A stretch of 64,000 nucleotides of DNA from Plantactinospora soyae. GTDB taxonomy: Bacteria; Actinomycetota; Actinomycetes; Mycobacteriales; Micromonosporaceae. The DNA is taken from NCBI RefSeq assembly GCF_014874095.1, contig NZ_JADBEB010000001.1, positions 8,308,001-8,372,000 of the forward strand, read 5' to 3'. Position numbers and translations under genes: made by a program. Positions 1-9,017 of this stretch are shown piece after piece; position 1 is the stretch's first letter; the number at the start of each line of letters is the position of its first letter. A model generated the notes under the pieces. The model ran no database searches. It saw only the letters and a program-made list of their open reading frames with translations, and was not told where the DNA came from.

Positions 1-798
1 GCCGTCGGCGTCCTCCGGCAGGGTGGCGTAGATGTCGGTGCTGGTCGTCGGCATCCAGGTACCGGGCGCCGATGTCGCGCAGGGGCGGCCGTAGAGGAAC
101 ATGTCGGTCGGTCGGGGCGGCGGAGTGTTGTAGTGGACGGTCAGAGTGGGGGCGCTGGCGTACCGCCGACCGTACCGCTCGTCGGTCTCCTTGTTCCCGG
201 CCACCCGTAGGGCCAGGGTGAGGGTCTCCTGGTCGTTGTTCGCCGCCCAGGTGAGCGCCCGCGCGACGTCGAACCGGGCGTCGGTCACCGCGCAACCCGA
301 CTCGGGTACGCCGGCGGCGGCCACCCGGAACTTCTGGGCGGGTTGGTAGTCCCAGCGCGAGCCCTCGGTGTAGCGATCGGTGACCCACACCTCGACCGCG
401 CGGTGCGCGCAGTCGTTCGCCTGCGTCTCCACGGCGGCGAGCGCGGCGCTGACGATCTTCTTGCCGTGCACTGCGGCGACGTCGAAGGTGAAGTAGGCGC
501 GGGTCACGTGCTTCCCGGCGGGATCGACGCTCGTGCCGACCGGAAGGTCACCGGACGGATTCGCGTACGCCTCGTCCGGGGTGGCCCGGTCGACGTAGCC
601 CCGCAACTGCGCTTCGAGAATGGCCGTGGGCTGATAGGTGTTCTCCTCGGCCGCCCAGGCCGGCTGGGCCGGAAGCAGCAGCCCTGCGGCAAGGCTGCCG
701 GCGACCGCGACGCTGAGCGTGGCCCGCCAGGCCCGGATGGCATTCCGGCTCCCCGTGACCGGTGTGTCGTACCACCGGCGCCGGTGATGCTGAGTCAA
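1..798 (-). CDS. Secreted DNRLRE-domain-like protein, 3' part off window
   Basis: The reading frame is open from a TTG at 798 to the window edge (266 codons), so the C-terminus is missing. GAGGAGGA lies six bases before the TTG, which decides this start. The N-terminus has a run of arginines, then a hydrophobic stretch ending in AWA-AEE near residue 44, typical of a signal peptide. The mature part (YQPTAILEAQL, then RAYFTFDVAAV and TLTVHYNTPP) has the beta-rich pattern of DNRLRE or lamin-tail-type modules found in secreted actinomycete proteins. No catalytic motif is visible. Such modules usually act as surface or adhesive parts of larger proteins; that role is inferred. The domain assignment is by resemblance only. 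Confidence 0.75.
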   Translation of the reverse strand, partial: MTQHHRRRWYDTPVTGSRNAIRAWRATLSVAVAGSLAAGLLLPAQPAWAAEENTYQPTAILEAQLRGYVDRATPDEAYANPSGDLPVGTSVDPAGKHVTRAYFTFDVAAVHGKKIVSAALAAVETQANDCAHRAVEVWVTDRYTEGSRWDYQPAQKFRVAAAGVPESGCAVTDARFDVARALTWAANNDQETLTLALRVAGNKETDERYGRRYASAPTLTVHYNTPPPRPTDMFLYGRPCATSAPGTWMPTTSTDIYATLPEDADG

Positions 799-1026
799 GG
801 TGTCCTCCTCTTCGGTGTCACCCCGCGCGGGGCGGCTGTCAGATCATCGCCAGGGTTGGATGTGCACACCTCGCATTAAAGCGAGTGGAGGGAGCACTCC
901 GATCGGGCGCAATCAGCACAATGGACACGATGGACGGCACGACAAAGGGCTGAAGGGACGGGCTGAACAAGCCGCCTGGGCAGTGGAGGGTGCCCGATCG
1001 ACGCCGGAGTAAGGGACAGGCTGGGC

Positions 1027-1074
1027 TCAGGGACAGGCGCCGGCGTCAGGGACGGGCGCCGGGGTCAGGGGCAG
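1027..1074. repeat. 19-bp tandem repeat, about 2.5 units
   Basis: Units 1027-1045 and 1046-1064 differ at two positions (tcagggacRggcgccggSg), and a third partial unit runs over the stop codon of the GH2 gene. The rest of the 799-1064 gap holds a short CTCGC/GCGAG hairpin near 870 and nothing else I recognise. Confidence 0.6.
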
Positions 1075-4000
1075 GTCAGCCGGGCGCCGGCCCAGTCGCC
1101 GTGGTCGGCGCCGTTGCCGTTGCCGGCGTCGGTGATCCGCAGCTCCAACCGCTGGCCGCCGGTGACGTCGGCGGAGATCCGCTCGGGGCCGGCGGCGCCG
1201 GTCAGCACGCCGCTCGCACCGCGCCGCTCGCCGTCGACCCAGACCTCGAAGCCGACCGAACCGCTCGCACCCGTCTCGTCGTCAACGCCGACATCGGCCC
1301 GGAACGAGGTGCACCGACCGGCCAGGTCGACCACGATCCGCGACGCGGCGTGCGCGCCGATCCCCTTGTCGTACGTCGTGCCGCCGATGCTGAGCCGCCG
1401 CCCGTCCCCGGCCGCCTGCTCGCCGTTGCTGAGATCCCGTTCGACCGGCCCCCAGCCGTTCTCGGCGACGAGGAACGGCAGGTCGCTCACCCAGCGGTCG
1501 GCCGGGGGCAGCGGGGCCCGTACCGTCGTGGTCGCCTCGACGGTCGTCGGGAACCCGTTGCCCACCGCGCTCACCGTCGCGGTCAGGTCGTAGCCGCCGT
1601 AGTCCGTCCCCGGCGGCGCGGTGACGGTGAAGACCGCCTCCTCGGGGGCGCCGAACCGCACCGTGTCCAGTGCGGCCGTGGCCGGGGTGACCGTCCAGCC
1701 CTCCGGCGCGGCCAGCCCGGCGACGGCGTTCCGGAGCCCGTCGGCACAGCGGGACGTCACCGTGACCGTGACGGGCTGCGGTTCGCCGGGGCGGATCTCC
1801 GCGCCGGTGGTGACCGCGACGTCCGCCGGGCAGGGCGCCGGCGCGCGGGAGTCGGGCACCCCACCGGCCCGGATCTCCCGCCCGGTCAGCGGCCGCAGGG
1901 TCAGGGTGTACTCGTGCGAACGGTTCGCCGGCACCCGGTACTCGTCCAGCACGGAGTTGGGCGTCTCGCCCATTCCGGTCTCGCCGGCCGCCGCGTGCAG
2001 GGTGACCCAGCCCCGGTTGCGGACCAGCGGTAGCTGGAAGTCGTACTCGGCGCGGGCCAGTTCGTCGTACGGGGTGACGCTGACGTCGAGGTCGGCGTTG
2101 GTGGAACTGCCGACCAGCAGGCCCTGCCGGCCGTCGCTCAGAGTCGCCCACCGGGTGCTGGTGTGGTTCCCGTACGCCTGCGGACGCGAGTAACGCACGT
2201 ACTCCTCGTCGACGCTGCTCCGCCACACGTCGGTGAACGCGCCACTGTTCCGGTCGTTGTACGTCTCGTGCGGCCCCCGGCCGTACCAGGCGAACCGTCG
2301 CATCTCCTCGGGCACCTTGACCTGCACGCCCACCCGGGGCAGGTACGGCAGTTGGCTGACGCCGGAGCCGCGCGGGGTGACCCGGTGGTCCAGGGTGATG
2401 GTGCCGCCCCCGTCGACCCGGTAGCGCATGGTCTGGTCGATCTCGAAGGACGCCGAGCCCCGGGCGACGCTGCGTACCTCGACGACCGCCGAATTCTGCT
2501 CCACACTGGACGACACGCCCGTCACCTCGGTACGCAGCCGGTCCAGGCCCAGGGCGTGCCAGATCTCCCGGTCGGCGGTACCCCAGCCGTAGGTCTCGTT
2601 GCTGGTCGGCGGACGGTAGACGTCGAGTTCGGGACCGGTGCGCAGCAGTTCCCGACCGCTGGCGGACATCGAGCGGAGCGTGCCGGTGGTGGTGTCGAAC
2701 CGGTACCGCCAGCCGGGGCCGGAGACCACGATGGCCTCGCCGTCGCGGGTCAGCGCGGGAGCGGTGCCGCCCGGGACCGCCGGCAGCACGCCGGGCACCA
2801 CCCGACCTCCGGCGGCGAACTCGTCCCAGCCGTACCGGGAGCCGTCGGCGCCCACCGCCTCCAGCCGGAGCCGGCGCTGCCGGTCCTGCGGGTTCGCCGG
2901 CCCGGCCCCGAGGTCGACGTCGACGGTCTGCCCCGGACCGAGTCGCAGCGGACGGGTACCGGACCGGAGCGTGCGGTCCAGTTCGAGCAGCGACCAGCGC
3001 AACCGGACGTCGAGGGCACCGGCCGGCTGCTCGTTCCGGATCCGGACCCGGCCGGTCGCCGCGTCGTCGGTGCTGAACCGGACCGGTGCGTGCGCCCAGG
3101 CCACCTCCGTGGTCTCCGGTTGGAGGTACCGGTCGGTGCCGACCAGACCGTCGGTGCCGGAGAGACTGATGCCGAGGCTGTCGAACTCGCCGCGCCGCTG
3201 GGTACGGTCGAAGTCCAGGGCCAGCGCGGCCCGTTGGACCGGGTCGGCGGCCAACTCCTCGCCGGACAGGGCCGCGCCGTAGACCCGGACGTCGTCGACC
3301 AGGCCCCGGGCCAACCGGGTACGCAGGTCGTCCTGCTGGGTGGCGGCGTTGCGGCCGACGTTCACCTCGTACAGGCCCGGGTCGAGGGCGCCGGAGCGGG
3401 CGGCGGTGGCAACCTCGACGCCGTCGATCTGGAGCCGGAGCGCGGTGCCGTCGTAGATCCCGGTGACCCGGTGCCAGGCGTCGTACCAGTCGGCCGGTAC
3501 GGCGGCGGCCACGGCGGCCCAGCCGGAACCGGTGGTGACGCCGAACTCCAGCGTCGTACGGTCCCGCATCTGGAGCGCGTACGCCCGGCCCTTGGTGACC
3601 ACCGGGAAGCTGCCGGCCCACTCGCCGGGGCGTACCCAGGCGTCCAGGGTCACCGCCGCACCGGTGAAGTCGAGTCGGGGATCGCGGAACACGTCGACGA
3701 AGTCGTCCAGGCTGGACAGGGCGACCGCCTGGCCTCGACGGCCGGCGACCAGGCTCGGCTTGCCGACGAAGAAGGCCTGGATCCGGTGCGGCGACGAGTC
3801 CGGCGTCAACACCAGCGGCTGGCGCAGGTTCGCCTCGGCCCAGTCCCAGATGAAGCCGCCCTGCAACGACGGGTACCGGCGGACGAGGTCCCAGAACCGG
3901 TCGAAGTTGCCGACGCTGTTGCCCATGGCGTGGGCGTACTCGCCGAAGACCACCGGCCGGGTGGTGGTGCGGGCGATGGACTCGACGTAGCCGGGCGTCG

Positions 4001-5621
4001 GATAACGCGGCCCCCACACGTCGGCGTACGGCGCGTCGCCGTTCGGGCTGTTCGACTGGTGGTACAGCAGCCGGGTGGGTTCGTTCGCGTCCGCCCACTC
4101 CGCCATCGCGTAGTGCGCCGTGCCCAGCCCGGCCTCGTTGCCGGTGTCCCAGATGATCACGCTGGGATGGTTCTTGTCGCGGTGCACCATCGCCTGGAAC
4201 CGGTCCGCGAACGCCGCCTGCCACTCCGGCCGGGAGGCGAGGCAGTTGGTGGGACAGTTCTCGTGGGAGTGCGTCTCGATGTCCACCTCGTCGGCGATCC
4301 AGAGGCCGTGCCGGTTCGCCAGGTCGTAGAGGTACGGATCCGAGGGGTAGTGCGAGGTGCGGACCGCGTTGATGTGCAGGCTCTTCATCAGCTCGACGTC
4401 TCGGCGCTGCGCCGTCCGGCTGACGTGCCGGCCGGTCTCCGGGTCGGTCTCCGCGCGGTTCGTGCCCTTGATCAGTATCCGCTCGCCGTTGACCAGCAGT
4501 TGCGCGTTCCGCACCTCGACCTCGCGGAAGCCGACCGCCTGCGCGCTGGTGTGCACGACCCGCCCGTCCGGATCGAGCAGTTCCAGCACCAGCGCGTAGA
4601 GCCGGGGCGCGTCCGCGCTCCACTTGGCCGGGTTCCGCACCGTGGCGGTGAGCGTGCTCTGGCCGGTCGGCGTGCTCTGGCCGGTCATCGTGGCGACCCG
4701 CCGGCCGTCGGCGCCCAGCAGGGTGCCCCGGACGGTGTGCCCGTCGGCCGCGCCGCCCAGCCCGATCCGGGCGGTGAGGGTGGCGTCGGTGTACCGGTCG
4801 TCCAGGTCGGTCGTGATGTACGCGTCGCGCAGGTAGGTTCGCGGTGTCGCGTACAGCCAGACGTCGCGGAAGATTCCGCTGTAGCGCCACTGGTCGACGT
4901 CCTCCAGGTACGCCCCCGAACCCCACCGGTGCACCTGCACCGCGACCCGGTTGGTCCCCGGGCGCAGTGAATCGGTGACGTCGAACTCGGCCGGCGTGTA
5001 CCCACCCTGGTCGTAGCCGACGTAGCGGCCGTTGACCCAGACGAAGTAGCCGCTGGTGACGCCCTCGAAGCGGAGCACCGTACGCCGGTCGGACCAGGCC
5101 GTCGAGACCTCGAACGAGCGCACGTACGCCCCGGTGGGGTTGACGTCCCGGGGCACCCGGGGCGGGTCGTCGGGCCAGATCTCCTCGGGGATGTTCCGGA
5201 ACATCGGGTGGTCGACGAAGTCGGACTGCCAGGTGTGCGGCACGGTGGCGGTCGGCCAGCCCGAGACATCGAAGTCCTCGGCGTGGAAGCCGGCCGGCAC
5301 CAGGTCGGGCCGGGCGGCGATGGCCAGTCGCCAGCCGCCGTTGAGTGAGGCGGTCCACGGCGAACGGGCACTGTGCTCGGTGATGTCGGCCGCGGCGGTA
5401 CGGGCGTCCGGGTACGGGCGGAGCAGCGCGTGCGGCGGCTCCTGCCCCTCGCCGGTCATCCCTGGATCCTCGAGGTAGCGGTGCACGTCGTCGGCGGTGA
5501 CCGGACCACCGCCCGGCGACGCGCCGCCCCCTTCCCGTCCGGGTGCCGCCGTAGCGGGCACGCCACCGGGCGCCAGCAGCACGGCGATGGTGAACGCAGC
5601 GAGGAGTCCACGTCCCGGCAT
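1065..5621 (-). CDS. Secreted glycoside hydrolase family 2 beta-galactosidase with LamG and NPCBM domains
   Basis: The 1,518-residue protein starts at the ATG at 5621, with GGGAGGG six bases upstream; a TTG at 5645 lacks a good site. A signal peptide ends near TAA-APG (about residue 27). The GH2 sugar-binding, immunoglobulin-like and TIM-barrel domains follow, with acid/base Glu496 in GNEAG and nucleophile Glu561 in FGEYAHAMGNS, both in LacZ context. A LamG-like jelly roll is inserted at about 610-800, breaking the usual LacZ order. The LacZ small-chain region has RPPTSNE near 1003, then a CARDB/NEW3-like segment and a C-terminal NPCBM module from about 1375. Expected role: removal of beta-galactosyl units from polymers outside the cell, with LamG and NPCBM for binding. 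Exact substrate is unknown. Confidence 0.93.
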   Translation of the reverse strand: MPGRGLLAAFTIAVLLAPGGVPATAAPGREGGGASPGGGPVTADDVHRYLEDPGMTGEGQEPPHALLRPYPDARTAAADITEHSARSPWTASLNGGWRLAIAARPDLVPAGFHAEDFDVSGWPTATVPHTWQSDFVDHPMFRNIPEEIWPDDPPRVPRDVNPTGAYVRSFEVSTAWSDRRTVLRFEGVTSGYFVWVNGRYVGYDQGGYTPAEFDVTDSLRPGTNRVAVQVHRWGSGAYLEDVDQWRYSGIFRDVWLYATPRTYLRDAYITTDLDDRYTDATLTARIGLGGAADGHTVRGTLLGADGRRVATMTGQSTPTGQSTLTATVRNPAKWSADAPRLYALVLELLDPDGRVVHTSAQAVGFREVEVRNAQLLVNGERILIKGTNRAETDPETGRHVSRTAQRRDVELMKSLHINAVRTSHYPSDPYLYDLANRHGLWIADEVDIETHSHENCPTNCLASRPEWQAAFADRFQAMVHRDKNHPSVIIWDTGNEAGLGTAHYAMAEWADANEPTRLLYHQSNSPNGDAPYADVWGPRYPTPGYVESIARTTTRPVVFGEYAHAMGNSVGNFDRFWDLVRRYPSLQGGFIWDWAEANLRQPLVLTPDSSPHRIQAFFVGKPSLVAGRRGQAVALSSLDDFVDVFRDPRLDFTGAAVTLDAWVRPGEWAGSFPVVTKGRAYALQMRDRTTLEFGVTTGSGWAAVAAAVPADWYDAWHRVTGIYDGTALRLQIDGVEVATAARSGALDPGLYEVNVGRNAATQQDDLRTRLARGLVDDVRVYGAALSGEELAADPVQRAALALDFDRTQRRGEFDSLGISLSGTDGLVGTDRYLQPETTEVAWAHAPVRFSTDDAATGRVRIRNEQPAGALDVRLRWSLLELDRTLRSGTRPLRLGPGQTVDVDLGAGPANPQDRQRRLRLEAVGADGSRYGWDEFAAGGRVVPGVLPAVPGGTAPALTRDGEAIVVSGPGWRYRFDTTTGTLRSMSASGRELLRTGPELDVYRPPTSNETYGWGTADREIWHALGLDRLRTEVTGVSSSVEQNSAVVEVRSVARGSASFEIDQTMRYRVDGGGTITLDHRVTPRGSGVSQLPYLPRVGVQVKVPEEMRRFAWYGRGPHETYNDRNSGAFTDVWRSSVDEEYVRYSRPQAYGNHTSTRWATLSDGRQGLLVGSSTNADLDVSVTPYDELARAEYDFQLPLVRNRGWVTLHAAAGETGMGETPNSVLDEYRVPANRSHEYTLTLRPLTGREIRAGGVPDSRAPAPCPADVAVTTGAEIRPGEPQPVTVTVTSRCADGLRNAVAGLAAPEGWTVTPATAALDTVRFGAPEEAVFTVTAPPGTDYGGYDLTATVSAVGNGFPTTVEATTTVRAPLPPADRWVSDLPFLVAENGWGPVERDLSNGEQAAGDGRRLSIGGTTYDKGIGAHAASRIVVDLAGRCTSFRADVGVDDETGASGSVGFEVWVDGERRGASGVLTGAAGPERISADVTGGQRLELRITDAGNGNGADHGDWAGARLTCP

Positions 5622-5679
5622 CGACACCCTCCCATCGGATCTCAACAGATCCGCACAGGGAACGATATGTATGAACTCT

Positions 5680-5708
5680 TCCTAACATCCAGAGCTGCCG
5701 ATATTCAA
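5680..5708 (-). promoter_or_regulatory. Candidate sigma70-type promoter of the GH2 gene
   Basis: On the minus strand TTGAAT (5708-5703) is followed after 17 bases by TTAGGA (5685-5680), about 60 bases before the start codon. It sits in a locally AT-rich stretch. Seen by eye only. Confidence 0.4.
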
Positions 5709-5742
5709 GGGATCAACGGAAGCGGGTTCCGGATGTTCGTCG

Positions 5743-6618
5743 TCAGGCGACGCTGACGCTCTCGACCAGGACGTGGTGGTCCGAGTATGCGGAGTTCCCC
5801 AGCGCACACCAGCGCCGAGGTTCACTGCTGAAGACGTAGTCGATCTTCCAGCCACCGTCGTGGGTCGGGCGGCCCGTTCGGGTCGCGCCCTCCTGGTCGC
5901 ACTCCTGGTAGCCGGCGGTTCCCGCACCGGTGGAGTACAGGCCGGCCGGCCAGAGCCAGGCCCTGGCGTTGCCGGGCGAGTCCGGCGGCGTGACGTTGAA
6001 GTCGCCGCCGAAGACGACCCGGGGAAAGGCCGAGGTGATGCTCCTGATCTCGGCGAGCTGGTCGTCCCCGTACTCCCAGTCGGGGTGGTCCGGGTTGCTG
6101 GCCTGCGTCGACAGGTGCACGTTGCAGAGCCTGACGTTCCAGTACGTCGCCGTCGCGCACTGGAAGGGGCGGTTCTGTCCCGTCCATGGCTGGGTCGTCG
6201 GATAGAGCTGGGCGGAGGACATCCCCGCCTTGATCACGATCGCGGTGCCGATCCGGTCGCTGCGGCCATTGTCGTTGCCGCACCGGCTGTTCGACCGCAC
6301 CCCGTCCTGCGACCACTGGTACGGAAAGAAGCTCCTGCTCCAGCCCACGCCGAGTTGGCCCATCAGCAGGGTGAGATCGTTCTCGCAGACCTCCTGCAGC
6401 AGCGCGGCATGCACGAAGTTGTGCTGAACGTGGTACATGACCACGTCGATCTTCTGCTGCGGAGTTCCGGTGCCGGCGCACCCCCATGTCGACCGCTGCG
6501 AGCCGCACATGTTCCACGACATGACCTGGAGGTTCTTCGGCTCGGCCGCCACGGCTGCCATCGCGGGCGTGGCGACCACCAGCAGCAGGGCGCCGAGCAG
6601 TCGGGTCAGAGTCTTCAC
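5743..6618 (-). CDS. Secreted endonuclease/exonuclease/phosphatase (DNase I fold) protein
   Basis: The start is GTG at 6618 with GGGGGGAAG upstream, giving 291 residues and a signal peptide ending near AMA-AVA (about residue 22). The DNase I-fold motif set is complete: SWNMCG near 33, metal-ligand Glu76 in LLQEV, NVHLS, GGDFN with Asp206 and Asn208, KIDYVF, and C-terminal SDH with Asp280 and His281. The family cuts phosphodiester bonds using Mg2+. Members include secreted nucleases, sphingomyelinases and the CdtB toxin subunit; the sequence does not decide among these. Several cysteines suggest disulphides in an exported protein. A TATACT box at 6680-6675 could be the -10 element, without a clear -35. 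Confidence 0.85.
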   Translation of the reverse strand: MKTLTRLLGALLLVVATPAMAAVAAEPKNLQVMSWNMCGSQRSTWGCAGTGTPQQKIDVVMYHVQHNFVHAALLQEVCENDLTLLMGQLGVGWSRSFFPYQWSQDGVRSNSRCGNDNGRSDRIGTAIVIKAGMSSAQLYPTTQPWTGQNRPFQCATATYWNVRLCNVHLSTQASNPDHPDWEYGDDQLAEIRSITSAFPRVVFGGDFNVTPPDSPGNARAWLWPAGLYSTGAGTAGYQECDQEGATRTGRPTHDGGWKIDYVFSSEPRRWCALGNSAYSDHHVLVESVSVA

Positions 6619-6722
6619 AATGCTTCCCCCCAGGGGGCGGGCGGACCCGCGCCAAGCGCTGATCTTGATCCGGAAGTATAGACGATCGCCTGTTCGTCGC
6701 CGGGTGTTTCCCGGCCGCTGTA

Positions 6723-7534
6723 CTACGGCTTGCGGGCGACGCCACATCGCACCGGCAGCTCGGCCGGCACCCCGGACTCGGGCCGCCACCTCGGGGTGGA
6801 GACCAGGCCGGGTTCCACCAGCTCGAGGCCGTCGAAGAAGCGGGCGATCTGGTCGGGGCTGCGCAGGTGGTACGGATGCCCGGCCTCGTTCGCCGCCCGC
6901 TGGGCCTCGACGTGTTCCGCGCTGGTGTTGGCGCCGTCGTTGAGCACGAGATAGCTGCCGGGGGAAACCGCGGCCAGCAGCCGGGAGGAGATCGACCGGG
7001 CCTCGTCGTGGTCCGCGACGTTGCCGAGGATGCCGAGCATGATCAGTGCGACCGGTTGACCGAGATCCAGGGTCCGCGCCGCGGCCCGGACGATCGTGTT
7101 CGGGTCCCGCACATCCGCCTCGACGTAGTCGGTGGCCCCCTCCGGGTGCTGGTGAGCAGTGCCCGCGCGTGTACCAGCACCAGCGGATCGTTGTCGACGT
7201 AGACGATCCGGGACTGCGGCGCGATCCGCTGGGCGACCTCGTGGGTGTTGTCGGCGGTGGGCAGGCCGGTGCCGACGTCGAGGAACTGCCGGATCCCCGC
7301 CTCGCCGGCCAGGTACCGCACCGCCCGGCCGAGAAACGCCCGGGACGCCCGCGCGACCTCGACGATGTTCGGGAACACCGCGCGGACCTGGTCACCGAGT
7401 ACGCGGTCGGCGGCGAAGTTGTCCGTGCCGCCCAGCCAGTAGTTCCACACCCGGGCCGAATGCGGCACCGTGCCGTCGACCTGCTTCCCGAGCATCTGCG
7501 GTCGCAGGCCTGACGAGGACGAACTGTCCGTCAT
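6723..7534 (-). pseudogene. DUF574-type SAM-dependent methyltransferase, single-base frameshift
   Basis: The ATG at 7534 (GGAAGG upstream) begins a frame that matches the intact paralogue at 18986-19798 through HSARVWNYWLGG, FLDVGTGLPTADN and VYVDNDPLVLVHARALL. After codon ACC near 7147 the frame runs to an early stop at 7043, while the homologous second half (RDPNTIVRAAARTLDL to CGVARKP) continues in another frame to 6723. One extra C in the ACCCGG run would restore a protein of about 270 residues. Family members (Methyltransf_19/SAV2177 type) bind SAM through the GTG motif; substrates are not known. The lesion is either a real mutation or an assembly error in a GC-rich run, so it may be functional. 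Confidence 0.8.
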
Positions 7535-7712
7535 GGGGGGACCTTCCGGTGGCGTTGGTACACGGCATCCGACGCCATCAATCTAATGCCCTACCCGCCG
7601 GCACCATCCCGCACGCACTCGATGACGACACAGAGTGGCTGGTCGAGGAACTCCTGCCAGTGCCGGCGATCGGGCCCCCGAGCGGCCTGCGGCGACAGCT
7701 CCGGCATGATCG

Positions 7713-8051
7713 TCACGAGGGCAGGATGAACCTGCCGTCGGCTTCCCGCCGCAGTGGGGCCGCCGCCACCACCGCGTCGAGGTTGATCGGGCCGTAGATG
7801 TGCGGAAAGACGATTCCGGGGGCCACCTCGTCGTCCCGTACCGGCGAGGAGAGCCGGTCCGGGTCGATGCTGAGCAGCAGCAGCGGACCGGCGTCGGCGT
7901 AGAAGGCCTGGGCGACCCCGAGGACCTGGCCGCGTCGCGCCGCGTGGATGAACCCCTCGTCGGCCAGGGACCGGCCCCGGGTCGACACCCGGTAGTCCCC
8001 GGACACCTGTGCGGCCTGCCAGTCGGACACCTCGGCGATGTGGAAGATCAC
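7713..8051 (-). CDS. DUF952 family protein
   Basis: A 112-residue protein starting at GTG 8051, which overlaps the stop of the upstream gene in a GTGA. It begins MIFHIAEVSDW and contains GFIHAARRGQV and the conserved IYGPINLDAVV near the end, the hallmarks of the DUF952 family, whose biochemical role is not established. The overlap implies translation together with the N-formylglutamate amidohydrolase-like gene. Length is normal for the family. Confidence 0.85.
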   Translation of the reverse strand: MIFHIAEVSDWQAAQVSGDYRVSTRGRSLADEGFIHAARRGQVLGVAQAFYADAGPLLLLSIDPDRLSSPVRDDEVAPGIVFPHIYGPINLDAVVAAAPLRREADGRFILPS

Positions 8052-8899
8052 TCTCGGACGATACCGGATCCGGTGGGGCCCGGCCCCGCGTCGACCGATC
8101 CGCCCGGTCCGGCGTCCGTCGCGTCGACCAGCGTCGCCATGGCGCCACCCAGGGCGGCGAGCCCCCCGGTGGGTGGCCCGTCGGGTTCCACCAGGTAACG
8201 GTCCCGACGGATCTCCACCATCAGGGCGTGTACCCGACGGTCCCGCCGGTAGTGTCGCAGCGGCACGTAGCAGCCCGCGAACGGCGTGTCGACGTCGATG
8301 TCACCGTGGCCGGCGAAGGCTCCCCGCGCGGCGGACAGCAGCCAGCCGGGTGTGTGGTCCGGGTCGGTTCCCAGGCAGATCGCCGGGCGTACGGCGCCAC
8401 CGGTCTCGTACGGCAACCGCACGCTCGGGTACGAGTGGACGTCGACGACGGTCACCCGCCCCGCCGCTGCCAACCGGGCGTCCACGAGGTCCGTCATCGC
8501 CCTGCCGTACGGCCGGTACCAGCGGTCCAGCAGTTCCTCCTCGGCGACCGGATCGTCCTCGCGGAGCCGGCGCCCGTCACTGGTCCGGGTGTACACCGCG
8601 CCCATCCCCACCGCCCGCATCGACTCCCTGTCGTCGGGGAAGCGCTCGGGGTCGACGACCAACCGGGACAGCAGGTTCACGAACGTCCACGGCGTACGCC
8701 CGGCGGTCGTCGCCGCGCGGGCCGCGACGAGGTCGGTGTGCGCGTCGGTCATCCGGGCCAGTTCGGCCGCCAGTTCCGGGTCGTCGAGCAGCAGCCGTCG
8801 CCGTACGGTCGGTGGGATCAGCCGCCCGGCGTGCGGGACATGCAGGATGACGCCGCTGTCGGCGGCACCCGGCAGGATCCGGAAGCCCGCGTGCATCAT
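8048..8899 (-). CDS. N-formylglutamate amidohydrolase family protein
   Basis: The protein has ILHVPHAGRLIPP near the N-terminus, DAHTDLVA, and VTVVDVHSYPS, typical of the zinc-dependent FGase family (PF05013), which hydrolyses N-formyl-L-glutamate or related N-acyl amino acids. I place the start at the ATGATG at 8899/8896, which follows GGGAGG. An in-frame GTG at 8956 would add about 20 residues but has no ribosome binding site. No other histidine-utilisation genes are nearby, so a link to histidine breakdown is not supported. It is translationally coupled to the DUF952 gene. Confidence 0.85.
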   Translation of the reverse strand: MMHAGFRILPGAADSGVILHVPHAGRLIPPTVRRRLLLDDPELAAELARMTDAHTDLVAARAATTAGRTPWTFVNLLSRLVVDPERFPDDRESMRAVGMGAVYTRTSDGRRLREDDPVAEEELLDRWYRPYGRAMTDLVDARLAAAGRVTVVDVHSYPSVRLPYETGGAVRPAICLGTDPDHTPGWLLSAARGAFAGHGDIDVDTPFAGCYVPLRHYRRDRRVHALMVEIRRDRYLVEPDGPPTGGLAALGGAMATLVDATDAGPGGSVDAGPGPTGSGIVRE

Positions 8900-8957
8900 C
8901 GCCTCCCGGCTGCGCACGGCGTCGAATCGGAGCGGGCCGGCTTCCGACAGGTGCACA

Positions 8958-8986
8958 TTGTCCGATCGCGGCGCTCTGCGTAGCCT
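8958..8986 (+). promoter_or_regulatory. Candidate sigma70-type promoter of the S15 peptidase gene
   Basis: TTGTCC (8958-8963) and TAGCCT (8981-8986) are separated by 17 bases. They lie about 30 bases before the start codon, with AGGAGGG between. Confidence 0.4.
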
Positions 8987-9017
8987 ACCCAGACCCCTGG
9001 CCTAACAAGGAGGGTAA

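Noticed and set aside
2163-4970. Plus-strand open frame of 935 codons opposite the GH2 gene
   Set aside because: Antisense shadow; no start signal, no domains, composition set by codon bias of the real gene.
1282-5688. Long minus-strand open frame of about 1,468 codons overlapping the GH2 gene
   Set aside because: It is arginine- and proline-rich low-complexity sequence with no domain, as expected for an out-of-frame shadow in GC-rich DNA; the GH2 frame has catalytic motifs.
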